A stretch of DNA of 62,086 bases, taken from the NCBI GenBank assembly GCA_016195085.1, contig JACQAG010000013.1:1-62086 (forward strand), read 5' to 3'. Each line of letters begins with the position of its first letter. Position 1 is the stretch's first letter. Below, piece by piece: positions 43,742 to 56,311 of the stretch. This stretch comes from Pseudomonadota bacterium. GTDB lineage: Bacteria; Pseudomonadota; Alphaproteobacteria; SHVZ01. A program made the position numbers and the translations under genes. The notes under the pieces were generated by a model. The model was not told the origin of the DNA. It ran no database searches and saw only the letters and a list, made by a program, of their open reading frames with translations.

Positions 43742-45589
43742 ATGGTGAAACTGGCTTTTGGTGTTCTCCTTTCGGTGCTTGCCTGCCTGATGGCGCATTG
43801 CCAGGCCCGCGCGCAGGCGCCGGGGCTGCATGCCATCGCCATCCATGGCGAGCCGAAATACGGCCCCGACTTCAAGCATCTCGACTATGTGAATCCGGAG
43901 GCACCCCGCGGCGGCGAGGTGGTCTTGGGCTCGCCCGGCCAGTTCCGCACCTACGATACCCTCAACGGCTTCACCTTGAAGGGCGTGCCCGCCGCCGGGC
44001 TGGGTCTGATCTACACCACGCTCTTGACCGGGACCGGGGATGATCCGGAGGGTCGCTACGGCCTGGCGGCCGAGAGCCTCGAGGTGCCGGAAGACCGCTC
44101 CTGGGTCGTCTTCACGCTCAGGCCCGAGGCGCGGTTCCACGACGGCAAGCCGATCACCGCCGGCGACGTGGCCTGGACCTTCGATGCGCTGATGACCAAG
44201 GGCAACCCGCAATATCGGCTGATGCTGGCCGATGTGGAGAAGGCCGAGGCGCTGGACGACCGGCACGTGAAATTCACCTTCAAGGTCGCGGGCAACCGCG
44301 AGCTGCCGAGCCTCGTCGGCGGTCTGTCGATCCTGCCGAAGCACTATTGGGAGGCTCGGGACTTCGAGAAGACCACGCTCGAGCCGCCGCTCGGCAGCGG
44401 TCCCTACCGCATCGAGGCGCTCGACCGCGGCCGCTCCATCAGCTACCGCAGGGTCGAGGACTACTGGGCCAACACGCTGCCGATCATGATCGGCCGCTAT
44501 AATTTCGGCCTCATCCGCTACGACTATTATCGCGATCTGCAGATCGACTTCGAGGCGTTCAAAGGCGGCTCGATCGATTTCCGCGAGGAGAACACGGCGA
44601 AGGATTGGGCCACGGCCTACGACACGCCGGCGCTCCGCGCCGGCCTCATCAAGCGCGACGAGGTCCGCAACCAGAATCCGGGGCGAGCCCAGGGATTCGT
44701 CTACAACCTCCGCCGGCCCTTGTTTCAAGACCGCCGGGTCCGCCAGGCGCTGGGCTATGCCTTCGACTTCGAGTGGATGAACAAGACGCTGTTCTACGAC
44801 GCCTATGTTCGGGTCGACAGCTATTGGTCGAATTCCGAGCTGGCGTCGACCGGGCTGCCCGAAGGCGAGGAGCGCGCCATCCTCGAGCGCTATCGCGGCC
44901 GGATCCCCGAGGAGGTGTTCACCCGGGAGTACAAGCCGCCGGTGACCGATGGCTCCGGCAACATCCGCGACAATGTGCGCGAAGCCTTGAAGCTGCTGGG
45001 CGAGGCCGGCTGGCAGATCAAATCCGGCAAGCTGGTGAATGCCAAGGGCGATCCTTTCCAGTTCGAGATCTTCTATCTGCAGGCCGGCCTCGAGCGCATC
45101 ATTCTGCCCTTTGCCAAGAATCTCGAGCGCCTCGGCATCGCCGCCAGCGTCCGCTTGGTCGATTCCGCGCAATACGAAAAGCGCCTGCAGGACTTCGACT
45201 TCGACATGATGATCGGCGGCGCCGGCATGCCGCTCTCGCCTGGTGTCGAGCAGCGGGCGTTGTGGAGCGCGGAGTCGGCCGACACCCGCGGCAGCGCCAA
45301 TCTGGGCGGCGTCCACGACCCGGCGATCGACGATCTCGTGCAGCTGGTGATCGACGCGCCGGATCGAAAGACGCTGATCCAGCGCACCCGCGCCTTGGAC
45401 CGGGTGCTGCTCTGGGGCTTCTACATGATCCCGCAATACACGGTCCGGACCTTCCGCATCGCCTATTGGGACAAGTTCGAGCGGCCGGCGATGCCGCCGA
45501 AATATGGCGTGGGCTTCCTCGATACCTGGTGGGTCGATGCCGCCAAGACCGCCAGCCTGGAGCAGCGCAAATCTGCCATGAAGAACTAG
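43742..45589 (+). CDS. yejA: Peptide ABC transporter substrate-binding protein, YejA paralogue 2
   Basis: 615 aa with signal peptide (VKLAFGVLLSVLACLMAHCQARAQ). Same fold and nearly collinear with paralogue 1: [51 protein letters not shown]. Variable segments cluster around SFRE/IDFREENTAKDWATAYDTPALRAG and MMIGGAGMPLSPGVEQ, regions that in this family line the ligand cavity. A 90-bp gap separates it from paralogue 1, more than between later copies. Confidence 0.95.
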   Translation: MVKLAFGVLLSVLACLMAHCQARAQAPGLHAIAIHGEPKYGPDFKHLDYVNPEAPRGGEVVLGSPGQFRTYDTLNGFTLKGVPAAGLGLIYTTLLTGTGDDPEGRYGLAAESLEVPEDRSWVVFTLRPEARFHDGKPITAGDVAWTFDALMTKGNPQYRLMLADVEKAEALDDRHVKFTFKVAGNRELPSLVGGLSILPKHYWEARDFEKTTLEPPLGSGPYRIEALDRGRSISYRRVEDYWANTLPIMIGRYNFGLIRYDYYRDLQIDFEAFKGGSIDFREENTAKDWATAYDTPALRAGLIKRDEVRNQNPGRAQGFVYNLRRPLFQDRRVRQALGYAFDFEWMNKTLFYDAYVRVDSYWSNSELASTGLPEGEERAILERYRGRIPEEVFTREYKPPVTDGSGNIRDNVREALKLLGEAGWQIKSGKLVNAKGDPFQFEIFYLQAGLERIILPFAKNLERLGIAASVRLVDSAQYEKRLQDFDFDMMIGGAGMPLSPGVEQRALWSAESADTRGSANLGGVHDPAIDDLVQLVIDAPDRKTLIQRTRALDRVLLWGFYMIPQYTVRTFRIAYWDKFERPAMPPKYGVGFLDTWWVDAAKTASLEQRKSAMKN

Positions 45590-45595
45590 ACGGAC

Positions 45596-47437
45596 ATGCT
45601 GAAGCCGCTCGGAGCTCTCGCCTTCGCCGCGCTCGCGCTCTGTCTCGCCGGCGAAGCCCATGCGCAAGCGCCGACGCAGACGCTGCATGCGATCTCGATC
45701 CACGGCACGCCCAAATACGGTTCCGACTTCAAGCAGCTCGACTATGTGAACCCCGACGCGCCCAGGGGTGGCGAGGTGATCTTGGGCGCACCCGGCACCT
45801 ATGACAGCCTCAACCCGTTCATCCTGAAGGGCGTGCCCGCGGCCGGGGCCGGCTCGATCTACGATTCATTGATGACCCGATCCGGGGATGATCCGGAGAG
45901 CGACTACGGGCTGGTGGCCGAGAGCATCGAGGTGCCTGACGACCGCTCCTGGGCGCTGTTCACTCTCAGACCCGAGGCGCGCTTCCATGACGGAACGCCG
46001 ATCACCGCGGCCGACGTCGTCTGGACCTTGGAGACGCTGAAGAGCAAGGGCTCCCCGCACTACCGCTCCTATTATGCCGATGTGGACAAGGCCGAAGCGC
46101 TCGACGATCGCCGCGTCAAATACACCTTCAATGTCGCTAACAACCGCGAGCTGCCGGGGATCGTCGGCGAGCTGCCGATCCTGCCTCGCCACTATTGGCA
46201 GAGCCGCGATTTCGAGAAGACCACCTTGGAGCCGCCGCTGGGCAGCGGCCCGTATCGGATCGAGGCGGTCGATCCCGGCCGCTCCATCCGCCTGCGCCGG
46301 GTCGAGGATTATTGGGGCAACCGTCTGCCGATCAATGTCGGCCGCTACAATTTCGGCTTGCTTCGCTATGAGTACTATCGCGATCCCTCGATCGCCTTCG
46401 AGGCATTCAAGGCCGGCGCCATCGACTTCCGACGCGAGGTCTCATCCAAGGATTGGGCGACCGGCTACGATCTGCCGGCCGCCAGGGCCGGGCTGATCCT
46501 TCGCGACCACGTTCGCACCTTGAATCCGAACCGGCCCCAGGTCCTCGTCTTCAACACGCGCCGGCCGCTCTTTCAGGATCGCCGGGTTCGCCAGGCGCTG
46601 GGATACGCCTTCGACTTCGAGTGGATGAACAAGAACTTGTTCTACGGAATCTACGGCCGGCCCGCGAGCTACTGGCCGAACTCCGGGCTGGCTGCCACCG
46701 GGCTGCCGCAAGATGAGGAGCTGGCCATCCTCGAGCGCTATCGCGGCCGGGTGCCCGAGGAGGTGTTCACCCGGGAGTTCAAGCTGCCGACGACCGACGG
46801 GTCGGGCAATCTCCGCGACAATGTCCGCGAGGCCTTGAAGCTGCTCGGCGAAGCCGGCTGGCTGATCAAGAACGGCAAGCTCACCAATACCAAAGGCGAA
46901 GCCTTTCAGTTCGAGATCCTCTACGCGCAACCCGGGCTCGATCGGATCATCTTGCCCTTCGCCAAGAATTTGGAGCGCTTGGGCGTCACCGCCAGCGTGC
47001 GGCTGGTCGATGTGGCGCAGTTCGAAAACCGCACCGACGCCTTCGACTACGACATGATCATCGGCGGTCCGGCGCAATCGGCCTCGCCGGGCAACGAGCA
47101 GCGCGATTTCTGGAGCTCGACGGCGGCCGATACCCGCGGCAGCCGCAACGAAAGCGGCGTCAAGGATCCCGTGGTCGACGAGCTCATCGATCTCGTCATC
47201 GCCGCCGGGGACCGGAAGTCCCTGGTCCAGCGCACCCATGCGCTCGACCGGGTGCTGCTCTGGGGCTTCTACATGATCCCGCAGCTCTACGATCCGACCA
47301 CCCGCATCGCCTATTGGGACAAGTTCGGCCGGCCGCCGACCGCGCCCGCCTACGGCATCGGCTTCGCCGATACCTGGTGGGTCGATGCCGCCAAGGCGGC
47401 GAGCCTGGCCGAGCGCAAAGCCGCGGTGAAGAACTGA
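45596..47437 (+). CDS. yejA: Peptide ABC transporter substrate-binding protein, YejA paralogue 3
   Basis: 613 aa with signal peptide (LKPLGALAFAALALCLAGEAHAQ). It starts 6 bp after paralogue 2. Retains [25 protein letters not shown] and [25 protein letters not shown], and differs in the pocket-facing segment RDHVRTLNPNRPQVLVFNTRR and MIIGGPAQSASPGNEQRD. Close spacing implies cotranscription with paralogue 2. Confidence 0.95.
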   Translation: MLKPLGALAFAALALCLAGEAHAQAPTQTLHAISIHGTPKYGSDFKQLDYVNPDAPRGGEVILGAPGTYDSLNPFILKGVPAAGAGSIYDSLMTRSGDDPESDYGLVAESIEVPDDRSWALFTLRPEARFHDGTPITAADVVWTLETLKSKGSPHYRSYYADVDKAEALDDRRVKYTFNVANNRELPGIVGELPILPRHYWQSRDFEKTTLEPPLGSGPYRIEAVDPGRSIRLRRVEDYWGNRLPINVGRYNFGLLRYEYYRDPSIAFEAFKAGAIDFRREVSSKDWATGYDLPAARAGLILRDHVRTLNPNRPQVLVFNTRRPLFQDRRVRQALGYAFDFEWMNKNLFYGIYGRPASYWPNSGLAATGLPQDEELAILERYRGRVPEEVFTREFKLPTTDGSGNLRDNVREALKLLGEAGWLIKNGKLTNTKGEAFQFEILYAQPGLDRIILPFAKNLERLGVTASVRLVDVAQFENRTDAFDYDMIIGGPAQSASPGNEQRDFWSSTAADTRGSRNESGVKDPVVDELIDLVIAAGDRKSLVQRTHALDRVLLWGFYMIPQLYDPTTRIAYWDKFGRPPTAPAYGIGFADTWWVDAAKAASLAERKAAVKN

Positions 47438-47481
47438 GCGATGCCGGCCGCAGGACTGCAGCGGACGTGAAGGGAGAGCGG

Positions 47482-49353
47482 ATGCGGAGGTGGATCGGAG
47501 CATTGATGCTGGCGGCGCAGGCCTGGCTGGCACCCTACGATCCGGCCGAGGCGCAACCGGCGACGCACACGGCCCATGCCATCGCCATCCATGGCGAGCC
47601 CAAATACGGCCCCGACTTCAGGCATCTCGACTACGTCAACCCGGATGCTCCCAAGGGCGGCGAGGTGATCCTGGGGGCTCCCGGCGCCTTCCGCACCTTC
47701 GACAGCCTCAACCCGTTCATCCTTCGCGGCGTCTCGGCCGGCGGATTGCTGCATCTCGACGACACCCTCTCCTGGACCTACGACACCTTGACCGTCCCCA
47801 CCTGGGACGATCCGGAGGGACAATACGGCCTGGTGGCGGCGAGCATCGAGGTGCCGGAGGATCGCTCCTGGGTCGTCTTCACCTTGCGCCCAGAGGCCCG
47901 CTTCCACGACGGCAGGCCGATCACGGCGGCCGATGTCGCGTGGACCTTCGAGACCTTGATCAGCAAAGGCCATCCCCAGTACCGGCTGCTGCTGGCCGAT
48001 GTGGATAAGGCCGAGGCGATCGACGATCGCCACGTCAAGTTCACCTTCAAGGTCGCCAACAATCGCGAGCTGCCGATCCGGGTCGGCGGCCTGGCGGTGC
48101 TGCCGAAGCACTATTGGCAGGGGCGCGATTTCGAGAAGACCACGCTCGAGCCGCCGCTCGGCAGCGGGCCCTATCGCATCGAGGCGGTCGAGCCGGGTCG
48201 CTCCATCCGCTACCGCCGCGTGGAGGATTACTGGGGCCGGAACCTTCCCATCAATGTCGGCCGCTTCAATTTCGGCGTCATTCGCTACGACTACTACCGG
48301 GACCCGTCGATCGAGTTCGAGGCGTTCAAGACGGGTGCCCTCGACTATCGCCGGGAATACACTTCCAAGGACTGGGCGACGGGCTACGAGGTGCCGGCAC
48401 TCCGCGCCGGGTTGCTGAAGCGCGACGAGATCAAGAACCAGAATCCGGGACGCGCCCAGGGTTTCCTCTTCAACACGCGCCGGCCGGTGTTCCAGGACCG
48501 CCGCGTGCGGCAGGCCTTGGGCTATGCCTTCGACTTCGAGTGGATGAACAAGACGCTGTTCTACGGAATCTACGCCCGGGTCACCAGCTATTGGTCGAAT
48601 TCCGAGCTGGCCGCCGCCGGGCTGCCCAAGGGCGCGGAGCTGGCCCTGCTCGAGCGCTATCGCGGCCGGATCGCCGACGAGGTCTTCGCCAGGGAATACA
48701 AGCCGCCGCAGACCGACGGCTCCGGCAATATGCGGGAGAACGTTCGTGAAGCCCTCAAGCTCCTCAGCGACGCCGGCTGGCTGATCAAAGGCGGCAAGCT
48801 CGTCAATGCCAAGGGTGAGCCCTTTCAATTCGAAATTCTCTACGTGCAGTCAGGCCTCGAACGGCTGATCCTGCCTTTTGTCAAGAATCTGGAGCGCCTC
48901 GGGATCCAAGCCAATGCGCGCCTGGTCGACAGCGCCCAATACCAGAAGCGAGTCGAAGACTTCGACTTCGACATGGTGGTCTTGGGGCCCACCCCCACCT
49001 TGTCGCCGGGCAACGACCAGCGCGACTTGTGGAGCTCAGCTGCTGCCGATACGCCGGGGAGCGCCAACTACGGCGGGGTCAAGGATCCCGTCATCGACGA
49101 GCTCGTCGAGCTGGTGATCGCCGCCCCCGACCGCGATGCGCTCATCCAGCGCACCAGAGCCTTGGATCGCGTGCTCCTGTGGAGCTTCTACATGGTCCCG
49201 CAATATTACGGACCCTCCTATCTCATCGCCTATTGGGACAAGTTCGGACGGCCACCGATCCCGCCGAAATACGGCGTCGGCTTCGAGACCTGGTGGGTCG
49301 ATGCCGCCAAGGCGGCGAACCTGGAGCAGCGCAAGGCTGCCATGAAGAACTGA
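47482..49353 (+). CDS. yejA: Peptide ABC transporter substrate-binding protein, YejA paralogue 4
   Basis: 623 aa from the ATG at 47482 (GGGAGAG upstream; [15 protein letters not shown]); a longer in-frame start would overlap paralogue 3. It has an additional small insert around [27 protein letters not shown] relative to its siblings, and [24 protein letters not shown]. It ends 11 bp before the permease yejB. Together with the other copies it forms the binding-protein set for one permease pair. Confidence 0.95.
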   Translation: MRRWIGALMLAAQAWLAPYDPAEAQPATHTAHAIAIHGEPKYGPDFRHLDYVNPDAPKGGEVILGAPGAFRTFDSLNPFILRGVSAGGLLHLDDTLSWTYDTLTVPTWDDPEGQYGLVAASIEVPEDRSWVVFTLRPEARFHDGRPITAADVAWTFETLISKGHPQYRLLLADVDKAEAIDDRHVKFTFKVANNRELPIRVGGLAVLPKHYWQGRDFEKTTLEPPLGSGPYRIEAVEPGRSIRYRRVEDYWGRNLPINVGRFNFGVIRYDYYRDPSIEFEAFKTGALDYRREYTSKDWATGYEVPALRAGLLKRDEIKNQNPGRAQGFLFNTRRPVFQDRRVRQALGYAFDFEWMNKTLFYGIYARVTSYWSNSELAAAGLPKGAELALLERYRGRIADEVFAREYKPPQTDGSGNMRENVREALKLLSDAGWLIKGGKLVNAKGEPFQFEILYVQSGLERLILPFVKNLERLGIQANARLVDSAQYQKRVEDFDFDMVVLGPTPTLSPGNDQRDLWSSAAADTPGSANYGGVKDPVIDELVELVIAAPDRDALIQRTRALDRVLLWSFYMVPQYYGPSYLIAYWDKFGRPPIPPKYGVGFETWWVDAAKAANLEQRKAAMKN

Positions 49354-49364
49354 GCGCCGCCCCG

Positions 49365-50480
49365 ATGCTGGCCTATATCATCCGCCGCGTGCTCTTGATG
49401 CTTCCGACTCTCTTCGGGATCATGCTCGTCAACTTCCTCATCATCCAGGCCGCACCCGGCGGGCCGATCGACCAGATCATCGCCCAGATCAAGGGCAACG
49501 CCATCTCCGCCACCAGCCGCATCGGCGGCGGCGGCGGCGAGCTCTCCCAGAGCGGCGCCGGGCCGCCATCGCAGACCAGCGGCGGCGGCGAGACCAGCCA
49601 CTACCGCGGCGCCCGTGGGCTCGACCCCGACCTCATCAAGCAGCTTGAGCGGCAATTCGGCTTCGACAAGCCCATGCACGAGCGCTTCGTCCAGATGATG
49701 CGCCAATACGTGGTCTTCGATTTCGGCAACAGCTTCTTCCGCGACCGGCGCGTGGTCGACCTCGTCCTTGAGAAGATGCCGGTGTCGATCTCCCTCGGTC
49801 TATGGACCACGCTCCTCATCTACCTCATCTCGATCCCGCTGGGCGTGGCCAAGGCGGTGCGCGACGGTTCCAGCTTCGATGTCTGGACTTCGGCTGCGGT
49901 CATTATCGGCTACGCCATCCCCGGCTTTCTCTTCGCCATCCTGCTCGTGGTGCTGTTCGCCGGCGGCAGCTTCTTCTCCTGGTTCCCCTTGCGCGGTCTG
50001 GTCTCCGACAATTGGCAGCTGCTCTCCTGGCCGGCGCGCCTCGCCGATTATTTCTGGCACATGGCCTTGCCGATCACCGCCATGGTGGTCGGCGGCTTCG
50101 CCAGCTTGACCATGCTCACCAAGAACTCCTTCCTCGAGGAGATCAACAAGCAATATGTCGTGACCGCCCGCGCCAAGGGCCTCTCCGAGCCCCGCGTGCT
50201 CTATGGGCATGTGTTTCGCAACGCCATGCTAATCGTGGTGGCGGGATTTCCCTCCGCCTTCGTCAGCATCCTCTTCACCAGCGCGCTCCTGATCGAGGTC
50301 ATCTTCTCTTTGGACGGGCTCGGCCTCCTGGGCTTCGAGGCGGCGATCAACCGCGACTATCCCATCATGTTCGGCACGCTCTATTTCTTCACGCTTCTGG
50401 GCCTGCTCATGAACCTCATCGGCGATCTCACCTACGTCGCCGTCGACCCCCGCATCGATTTCGCCACGCGGGAGGGTTGA
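49365..50480 (+). CDS. yejB: Peptide ABC transporter permease YejB
   Basis: 371 aa. DppB-family permease with the YejB-specific insertion of glycine/serine-rich residues (about 45-85: [17 protein letters not shown]...) after the first helix and the following [27 protein letters not shown] loop: [29 protein letters not shown]. Next gene is yejE, separated by a family F4 palindrome. Confidence 0.96.
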   Translation: MLAYIIRRVLLMLPTLFGIMLVNFLIIQAAPGGPIDQIIAQIKGNAISATSRIGGGGGELSQSGAGPPSQTSGGGETSHYRGARGLDPDLIKQLERQFGFDKPMHERFVQMMRQYVVFDFGNSFFRDRRVVDLVLEKMPVSISLGLWTTLLIYLISIPLGVAKAVRDGSSFDVWTSAAVIIGYAIPGFLFAILLVVLFAGGSFFSWFPLRGLVSDNWQLLSWPARLADYFWHMALPITAMVVGGFASLTMLTKNSFLEEINKQYVVTARAKGLSEPRVLYGHVFRNAMLIVVAGFPSAFVSILFTSALLIEVIFSLDGLGLLGFEAAINRDYPIMFGTLYFFTLLGLLMNLIGDLTYVAVDPRIDFATREG

Positions 50481-50494
50481 GGATGCCCTCGAGA

Positions 50495-50596
50495 GCCCCC
50501 ACCCCAACCCTCCCCCACATTCGTGGGGGAGGGTGTCATGCGCGAATTCAATGCTCCCTCCCCCGCGGCATAGCGGGGGAGGGTCGGGGTGTGGGC
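50495..50596. repeat. Nested palindromic repeat, family F4 copy d
   Basis: Outer arms GCCCCCACCCCAACCCTCCC (50495-) and GGGTCGGGGTGTGGGC (-50596) with inner hairpins CCTCCCCCACATTCGTGGGGGAGG and CTCCCCCGCGGCATAGCGGGGGAG. It is inside the yej operon, between the two permease genes, and its end carries an in-frame GTG upstream of yejE. Confidence 0.88.
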
Positions 50597-50630
50597 ATTC
50601 ATCCGCGACCTGGGCGTGGGTGCTGAGCCG

Positions 50631-51680
50631 ATGCCCGCGGGTCGCATCCTCGGCTTCAAGATCACGCCCTTGGGCATGCGGCGGCTGCAGAATTTCCGCG
50701 CGAACCGCCGCGGCTTCTGGTCCTTGTGGATCTTCCTGTTCTTCTTCGCCTTGAGCCTGTTCGCCGAGTTCATCGCCAACGACCGGCCGATCCTCGTTGG
50801 CTACGACGGCGGCTTCTATGTGCCGGTCCTGGCGACATACCCCGAGACCACCTTCGGCGGCGACTTTCCGACCGAGGCGGACTACCACGACCCGGAGGTC
50901 GCCTCCCTCATCCAGGCCAAGGGCTGGATGCTGTGGCCGGTCATTCCCTACCGCTTCGACTCGGTGGTGCGCGATCTGGAGGTGCCGGCGCCGTCGCGGC
51001 CCTCGGCCACCCACTGGCTCGGCACCGACGATCAGGCCCGCGACGTGATGGCGCGGCTCATCTACGGCTTCCGCATCTCGGTCTTGTTCGGATTGACCTT
51101 GACCCTGCTGAGCTCGGCGATCGGCGTCGCCGCCGGGGCGGTGCAGGGCTATTTCGGCGGGTTGACCGACCTCCTCTTCCAACGCTTCATCGAGATCTGG
51201 TCCGGGCTGCCGATCCTCTATCTCCTGATCATTCTGGCGAGCGTGGTCGAGCCGAATTTCTGGTGGCTGCTCGGGCTCATGCTGCTGTTCAGCTGGATGT
51301 CGCTGGTGGGCGTGGTCAGGGCCGAGTTCCTGCGCGCCCGCAACTTCGACTATGTGCGTGCCGCCCGCGCCTTGGGCGTCGGCTCGATCACCATCATGCG
51401 CCGCCATGTGCTGCCCAACGCCATGGTCGCCAGCCTCACCTTCATGCCCTTCATCCTCAATGGCTCGATCACCACGCTCACCTCGCTGGATTTCCTCGGC
51501 TTCGGCCTGCCGCCGGGCTCGGCCTCGCTGGGTGAGCTCCTGGCCCAGGGCAAGAACAATCTGCAGGCGCCGTGGCTCGGCATCACCGGCTTCACCGTGC
51601 TGGCATTCACCTTGAGCCTGCTCGTCTTCGTCGGCGAGGCCGTGCGCGATGCCTTCGATCCCAGGAAGACCGTCGGATGA
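50631..51680 (+). CDS. yejE: Peptide ABC transporter permease YejE
   Basis: 349 aa from the ATG at 50631. DppC/YejE permease: FKITPLGMRRLQNFRANRRGFWSLWIF, the long periplasmic loop (TYPETTFGGDFPTEADYHDPEV) typical of YejE, and EAA loop RNFDYVRAARALGVGSITIMRRHVLPNAM. An upstream in-frame GTG at 50589 lies within the F4 repeat and is disfavoured. Overlaps yejF (ATGA). Confidence 0.94.
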   Translation: MPAGRILGFKITPLGMRRLQNFRANRRGFWSLWIFLFFFALSLFAEFIANDRPILVGYDGGFYVPVLATYPETTFGGDFPTEADYHDPEVASLIQAKGWMLWPVIPYRFDSVVRDLEVPAPSRPSATHWLGTDDQARDVMARLIYGFRISVLFGLTLTLLSSAIGVAAGAVQGYFGGLTDLLFQRFIEIWSGLPILYLLIILASVVEPNFWWLLGLMLLFSWMSLVGVVRAEFLRARNFDYVRAARALGVGSITIMRRHVLPNAMVASLTFMPFILNGSITTLTSLDFLGFGLPPGSASLGELLAQGKNNLQAPWLGITGFTVLAFTLSLLVFVGEAVRDAFDPRKTVG

Positions 51681-53305
51681 CCGAGCCGCTCCTCGTCGTC
51701 TCCGATCTCAAGGTCACCTTCAAATCGGGGGAGAGCGAGGTCGAAGCCGTCCGCGGCATCTCCTTCACCCTGGAGAAGGGCGAGACCTTGGCGATCGTGG
51801 GCGAAAGCGGCTCGGGCAAGTCGGTGACCGCGCTCTCGATCCTCCAGCTTCTGCCCTACCCCCAGGCGCGCCATCCCGGCGGCAGCATTCGCTTTGCCGG
51901 CGAGGAGCTCATCGGCGCACCCCGGGAAATTCTCACGCGCATTCGCGGCGATGCGATCTCGATCATCTTCCAGGAGCCGATGACCTCCTTGAATCCCCTG
52001 CACACGGTCGAGCGGCAGATCGGCGAGACCTTGCTCCTGCACAAGGAGATGAGCCCGGCGGCGGCCCGCGCCCGCATCCTCGAGCTCCTCGATCTCGTCC
52101 AGCTCGACCGCATTGAGGAGCGCCTCGGCCAATATCCGCACCAGCTTTCAGGCGGTCAGCGCCAGCGGGTGATGATCGCCATGGCGCTCGCCAACGATCC
52201 CGATCTGCTCATCGCCGATGAGCCGACGACCGCGCTCGACGTCACCATCCAGGCGCAGATCTTGAAGCTCTTGATGGAGCTGCAGGAGCGGCTCGGCATG
52301 GCGATGCTGCTCATCACCCATGACCTCCGCCTGGTGCGCAAGGTGGCGAGAAGGGTGGCGGTGATGACCCATGGCGAGATCGTCGAGCAAGGCCCGGTCG
52401 CTCCGATCTTCGCCCACCCGCAGCATGCCTATACGCGCCGGCTGATCGACGCCGAGCCCAAGGGAGCGCCGCCCGCGGTCGACCCAGACGCCGCGGTGCT
52501 CTTGGAAGCCGATGGGCTCAAGGTGTGGTTTCCGATCAAGCGCGGGCTCATGCGGCGCACGGTCAGCCACATCAAGGCGGTGGATGGCGTCTCCCTTGCG
52601 GTCCGCCACGGCGAGACTCTGGGCGTCGTCGGCGAGAGCGGGTCGGGCAAGACCACCTTGGGTTTGGCCCTGTTGCGGCTCACCCACAGCGAGGGGCCGG
52701 TCGTCTTCTTGGGCCAGAGCCTGCAGGGCCTCGGGCCCCGTCGCCTGAAGCCGCTCCGCCGTCAGATGCAGATCGTCTTTCAGGACCCGTTCGGCTCCTT
52801 GAGCCCGCGCATGTCGTTGGCCGAGATCGTCGGCGAGGGCCTGGCCGTGCATGGCCTCCAGCATGACGCGGCGGAACGGCAGCGGATGATCGATGCCGCC
52901 CTGGTCGAGGTCGGGCTCGACCCCACCACCCGCGACCGCTACCCCCATGAGTTCTCCGGCGGGCAGCGCCAACGCATCGCCATTGCCCGCGCCATCGTGC
53001 TGAAGCCGAGCCTGGTCGTGCTCGATGAACCGACCTCGGCCCTCGACCGGTCGGTGCAGACCCAGATCGTCGATCTCCTGCGCGGGCTGCAGGAGAAGCA
53101 TGGCTTGGCCTATCTCTTCATCAGCCACGATCTCAAGGTCGTCCGCGCCATGAGCCACCGCATCATGGTCATGCGCAACGGCAAGGTGGTCGAGGATGGC
53201 GAGGCCGAGCAGGTGTTCATGGCCCCGCAGCACCCCTACACCCGCGCGTTGCTCGCCGCCGCCTTGGATTTGGAGGCGGTGGAGACGCACGCGGTGAAGA
53301 GCTAG
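51677..53305 (+). CDS. yejF: Peptide ABC transporter ATPase YejF, two ABC domains
   Basis: 542 aa. A single protein with two ABC modules: Walker A GESGSGKS then ABC signature LSGGQRQR and [12 protein letters not shown]; second Walker A GESGSGKT, signature FSGGQRQR and [12 protein letters not shown]. This DppD-DppF fusion is typical for YejF. It energises the YejBE permeases for all four binding proteins, since no other ATPase is present. Confidence 0.97.
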   Translation: MTEPLLVVSDLKVTFKSGESEVEAVRGISFTLEKGETLAIVGESGSGKSVTALSILQLLPYPQARHPGGSIRFAGEELIGAPREILTRIRGDAISIIFQEPMTSLNPLHTVERQIGETLLLHKEMSPAAARARILELLDLVQLDRIEERLGQYPHQLSGGQRQRVMIAMALANDPDLLIADEPTTALDVTIQAQILKLLMELQERLGMAMLLITHDLRLVRKVARRVAVMTHGEIVEQGPVAPIFAHPQHAYTRRLIDAEPKGAPPAVDPDAAVLLEADGLKVWFPIKRGLMRRTVSHIKAVDGVSLAVRHGETLGVVGESGSGKTTLGLALLRLTHSEGPVVFLGQSLQGLGPRRLKPLRRQMQIVFQDPFGSLSPRMSLAEIVGEGLAVHGLQHDAAERQRMIDAALVEVGLDPTTRDRYPHEFSGGQRQRIAIARAIVLKPSLVVLDEPTSALDRSVQTQIVDLLRGLQEKHGLAYLFISHDLKVVRAMSHRIMVMRNGKVVEDGEAEQVFMAPQHPYTRALLAAALDLEAVETHAVKS

Positions 53306-53492
53306 CCCGGAACCGCATCGCCGGTCACATTGCCGTTAGGAGCGCTTGCCGCCTGCCCTCGCTTGCGTCCAATCTGACGGCCAAGAGAGGCACACCCTCC
53401 GTCCGAGGAACGTCCGATGCAGCGCCGCCCCGCACGCCTTCGCGCCACGCGCCGATGAAGCGGCTCCGGCGTTGACCTCCTTCGGAGCCCCC

Positions 53493-55201
53493 ATGCAGGC
53501 CGGGAGGCGCTACCCCATTGCGCGGCCGGGGCGCCTCCGCCTCGAGCATTGGGTGATGGCGGCGACCATGCTGGCGCTGGTCATCCTCATTGTGCTGCCG
53601 CTCGTCTGGCTGTTCTGGGGCAGCCTCACCGGCGAGCGCGGGGTGACGCTCGCTTATTTCGAGCGGGCACTCTTGAGCCGGCTCTACTATCAGGCGCTGA
53701 TCAACTCCCTGGTGCTGGGCGCCTGGACGGGGCTGCTCAGCATCCTCATCGGCGTGCCGCTCGCCTGGGCGGTCTCGCGCAGCAATGTGCCGGGCAAGCC
53801 CTTCATGCGGCTGACGGCGAGCATCGCCTATCTGTCGCCGCCCTTCCTCATCGCCATCGCCTACGTCAATCTCTTTAGCCCGAATGCGGGGATCGCCAAT
53901 CAGCTCCTGCGCGACGTCATGGGCCTGCCGAACCTCACCTTCAACATCTATTCGATGGCGGGGCTGGTGCTGGTGACGGTGCCGCACACCTTCCCCTTCG
54001 TCTATCTCTTGGCGGCGAGCGCGCTCGAATCGGTCGATGCGTCCTACGAAGAATCGGCGCAGATCCTGGGCGCCGGCAAACTCCGCACCGCCTTGTCGAT
54101 CACCTTCCCCCTGGTGGCGCCGGCGATCCTTTCCGGGGCCCTCATCGGCTTCGTCAACGCCATCGCCCTTTTCGGCTCCCAGGCCATCGTCGGCTTGCCC
54201 GGCCGCATCTTCACGCTGCCGACGCGGATCTACGCCTTGTTCAGCTACCCGCCGCAATACGGGCTCGCCTCGGCCTTGTCGCTGATCCTGGTGGCCATCA
54301 CCATTCTCGCCCTCTATCTGCAGAGGGCCTATCTCGCGCGCCGCTCCTACGCGACGCTTGCCGGCAAGGGTGTCAGGACCGAGCTCGTCGATCTCGGATC
54401 CTGGCGCTGGCTCGTCTTCGGTTTCTCGGTTCTCATATTCATCGTCGCCATTCTGCTGCCCTATGCGGCGCTCGTCGCCGTGTCCTTCAGCAAGTCCTGG
54501 GGCCTCGCCTTCTGGCAGAACCTCACCTTGGCCAATTATCGTTTCGTGCTGTTCGAGTATGACGTGACCCAGCGCGCCATCCTGAACAGCCTGGTGCTGG
54601 CAACGCTCGCCGCCAGCATCGCCGCCATGCTGGGTGTGGTCATCGGCTGGATCGATCTCCGCACCACCGTGATCGGCCGGCGTCTCATCGACTATGTCTC
54701 GCTCATTCCCCTCGGTCTGCCCGGCATCGTCATGGCGGTAGCGCTCATCCAGTTCTGGCTGAGCCTGCCGCTGCCGCTCTACGGCACGCTCATGATCCTG
54801 CTCCTCGCCTATGTCGCACGCTACATCCCGATCGGCGTGCGCGCCGCCAATGCGGCACTCCGCCAGGTCGATCCTTCGCTGGAGGAGAGTGCCCGCATCC
54901 TCGGCGCCTCCTGGGCCTTCACCCTGAAGGAGATCACCTTGCCCTTGATCCGTCCTGCGCTCTTCGCCGGCTGGATTCTCATCTTCGTGCCGGCGATCCA
55001 GGAGCTGAGCGCTTCCATCCTCCTCTTCAGCTCGAGCTCGATCACGCTCGCGGTTGCCGTCTACAACCTCTATGAGACCGGCCATCTCGAGCCGGTGGCG
55101 GCGCTCGCCATCCTCAACATGGCGATCATCGGGGCGGCCATCGCCGTCGCCAATCGTTTTGGCGGCGAGCGCCGCGGCGTCGGTATGACCCAGAGCGCGC
55201 A

Positions 55202-55205
<4 letters not shown>
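53493..55205 (+). CDS. Iron-type ABC transporter permease, fused double module
   Basis: 570 aa from the ATG at 53493 (TTCGGAGC upstream). Two permease modules of six helices each in one chain, with two EAA loops: ASYEESAQILGAGKLRTALSITFPLVAP and PSLEESARILGASWAFTLKEITLPLIRP. The FbpB/AfuB family. Overlaps the ATPase gene by ATGA. The preceding ~185 bp have an in-frame extension that is not family-like. Confidence 0.93.

Positions 55206-56307
<1,102 letters not shown>

Positions 56308-56311
<4 letters not shown>

Noticed and set aside
43517-45703. Long minus-strand open frames across the yejA genes
   Set aside because: Shadows of conserved yejA codons; they repeat in each paralogue and carry no family motifs.
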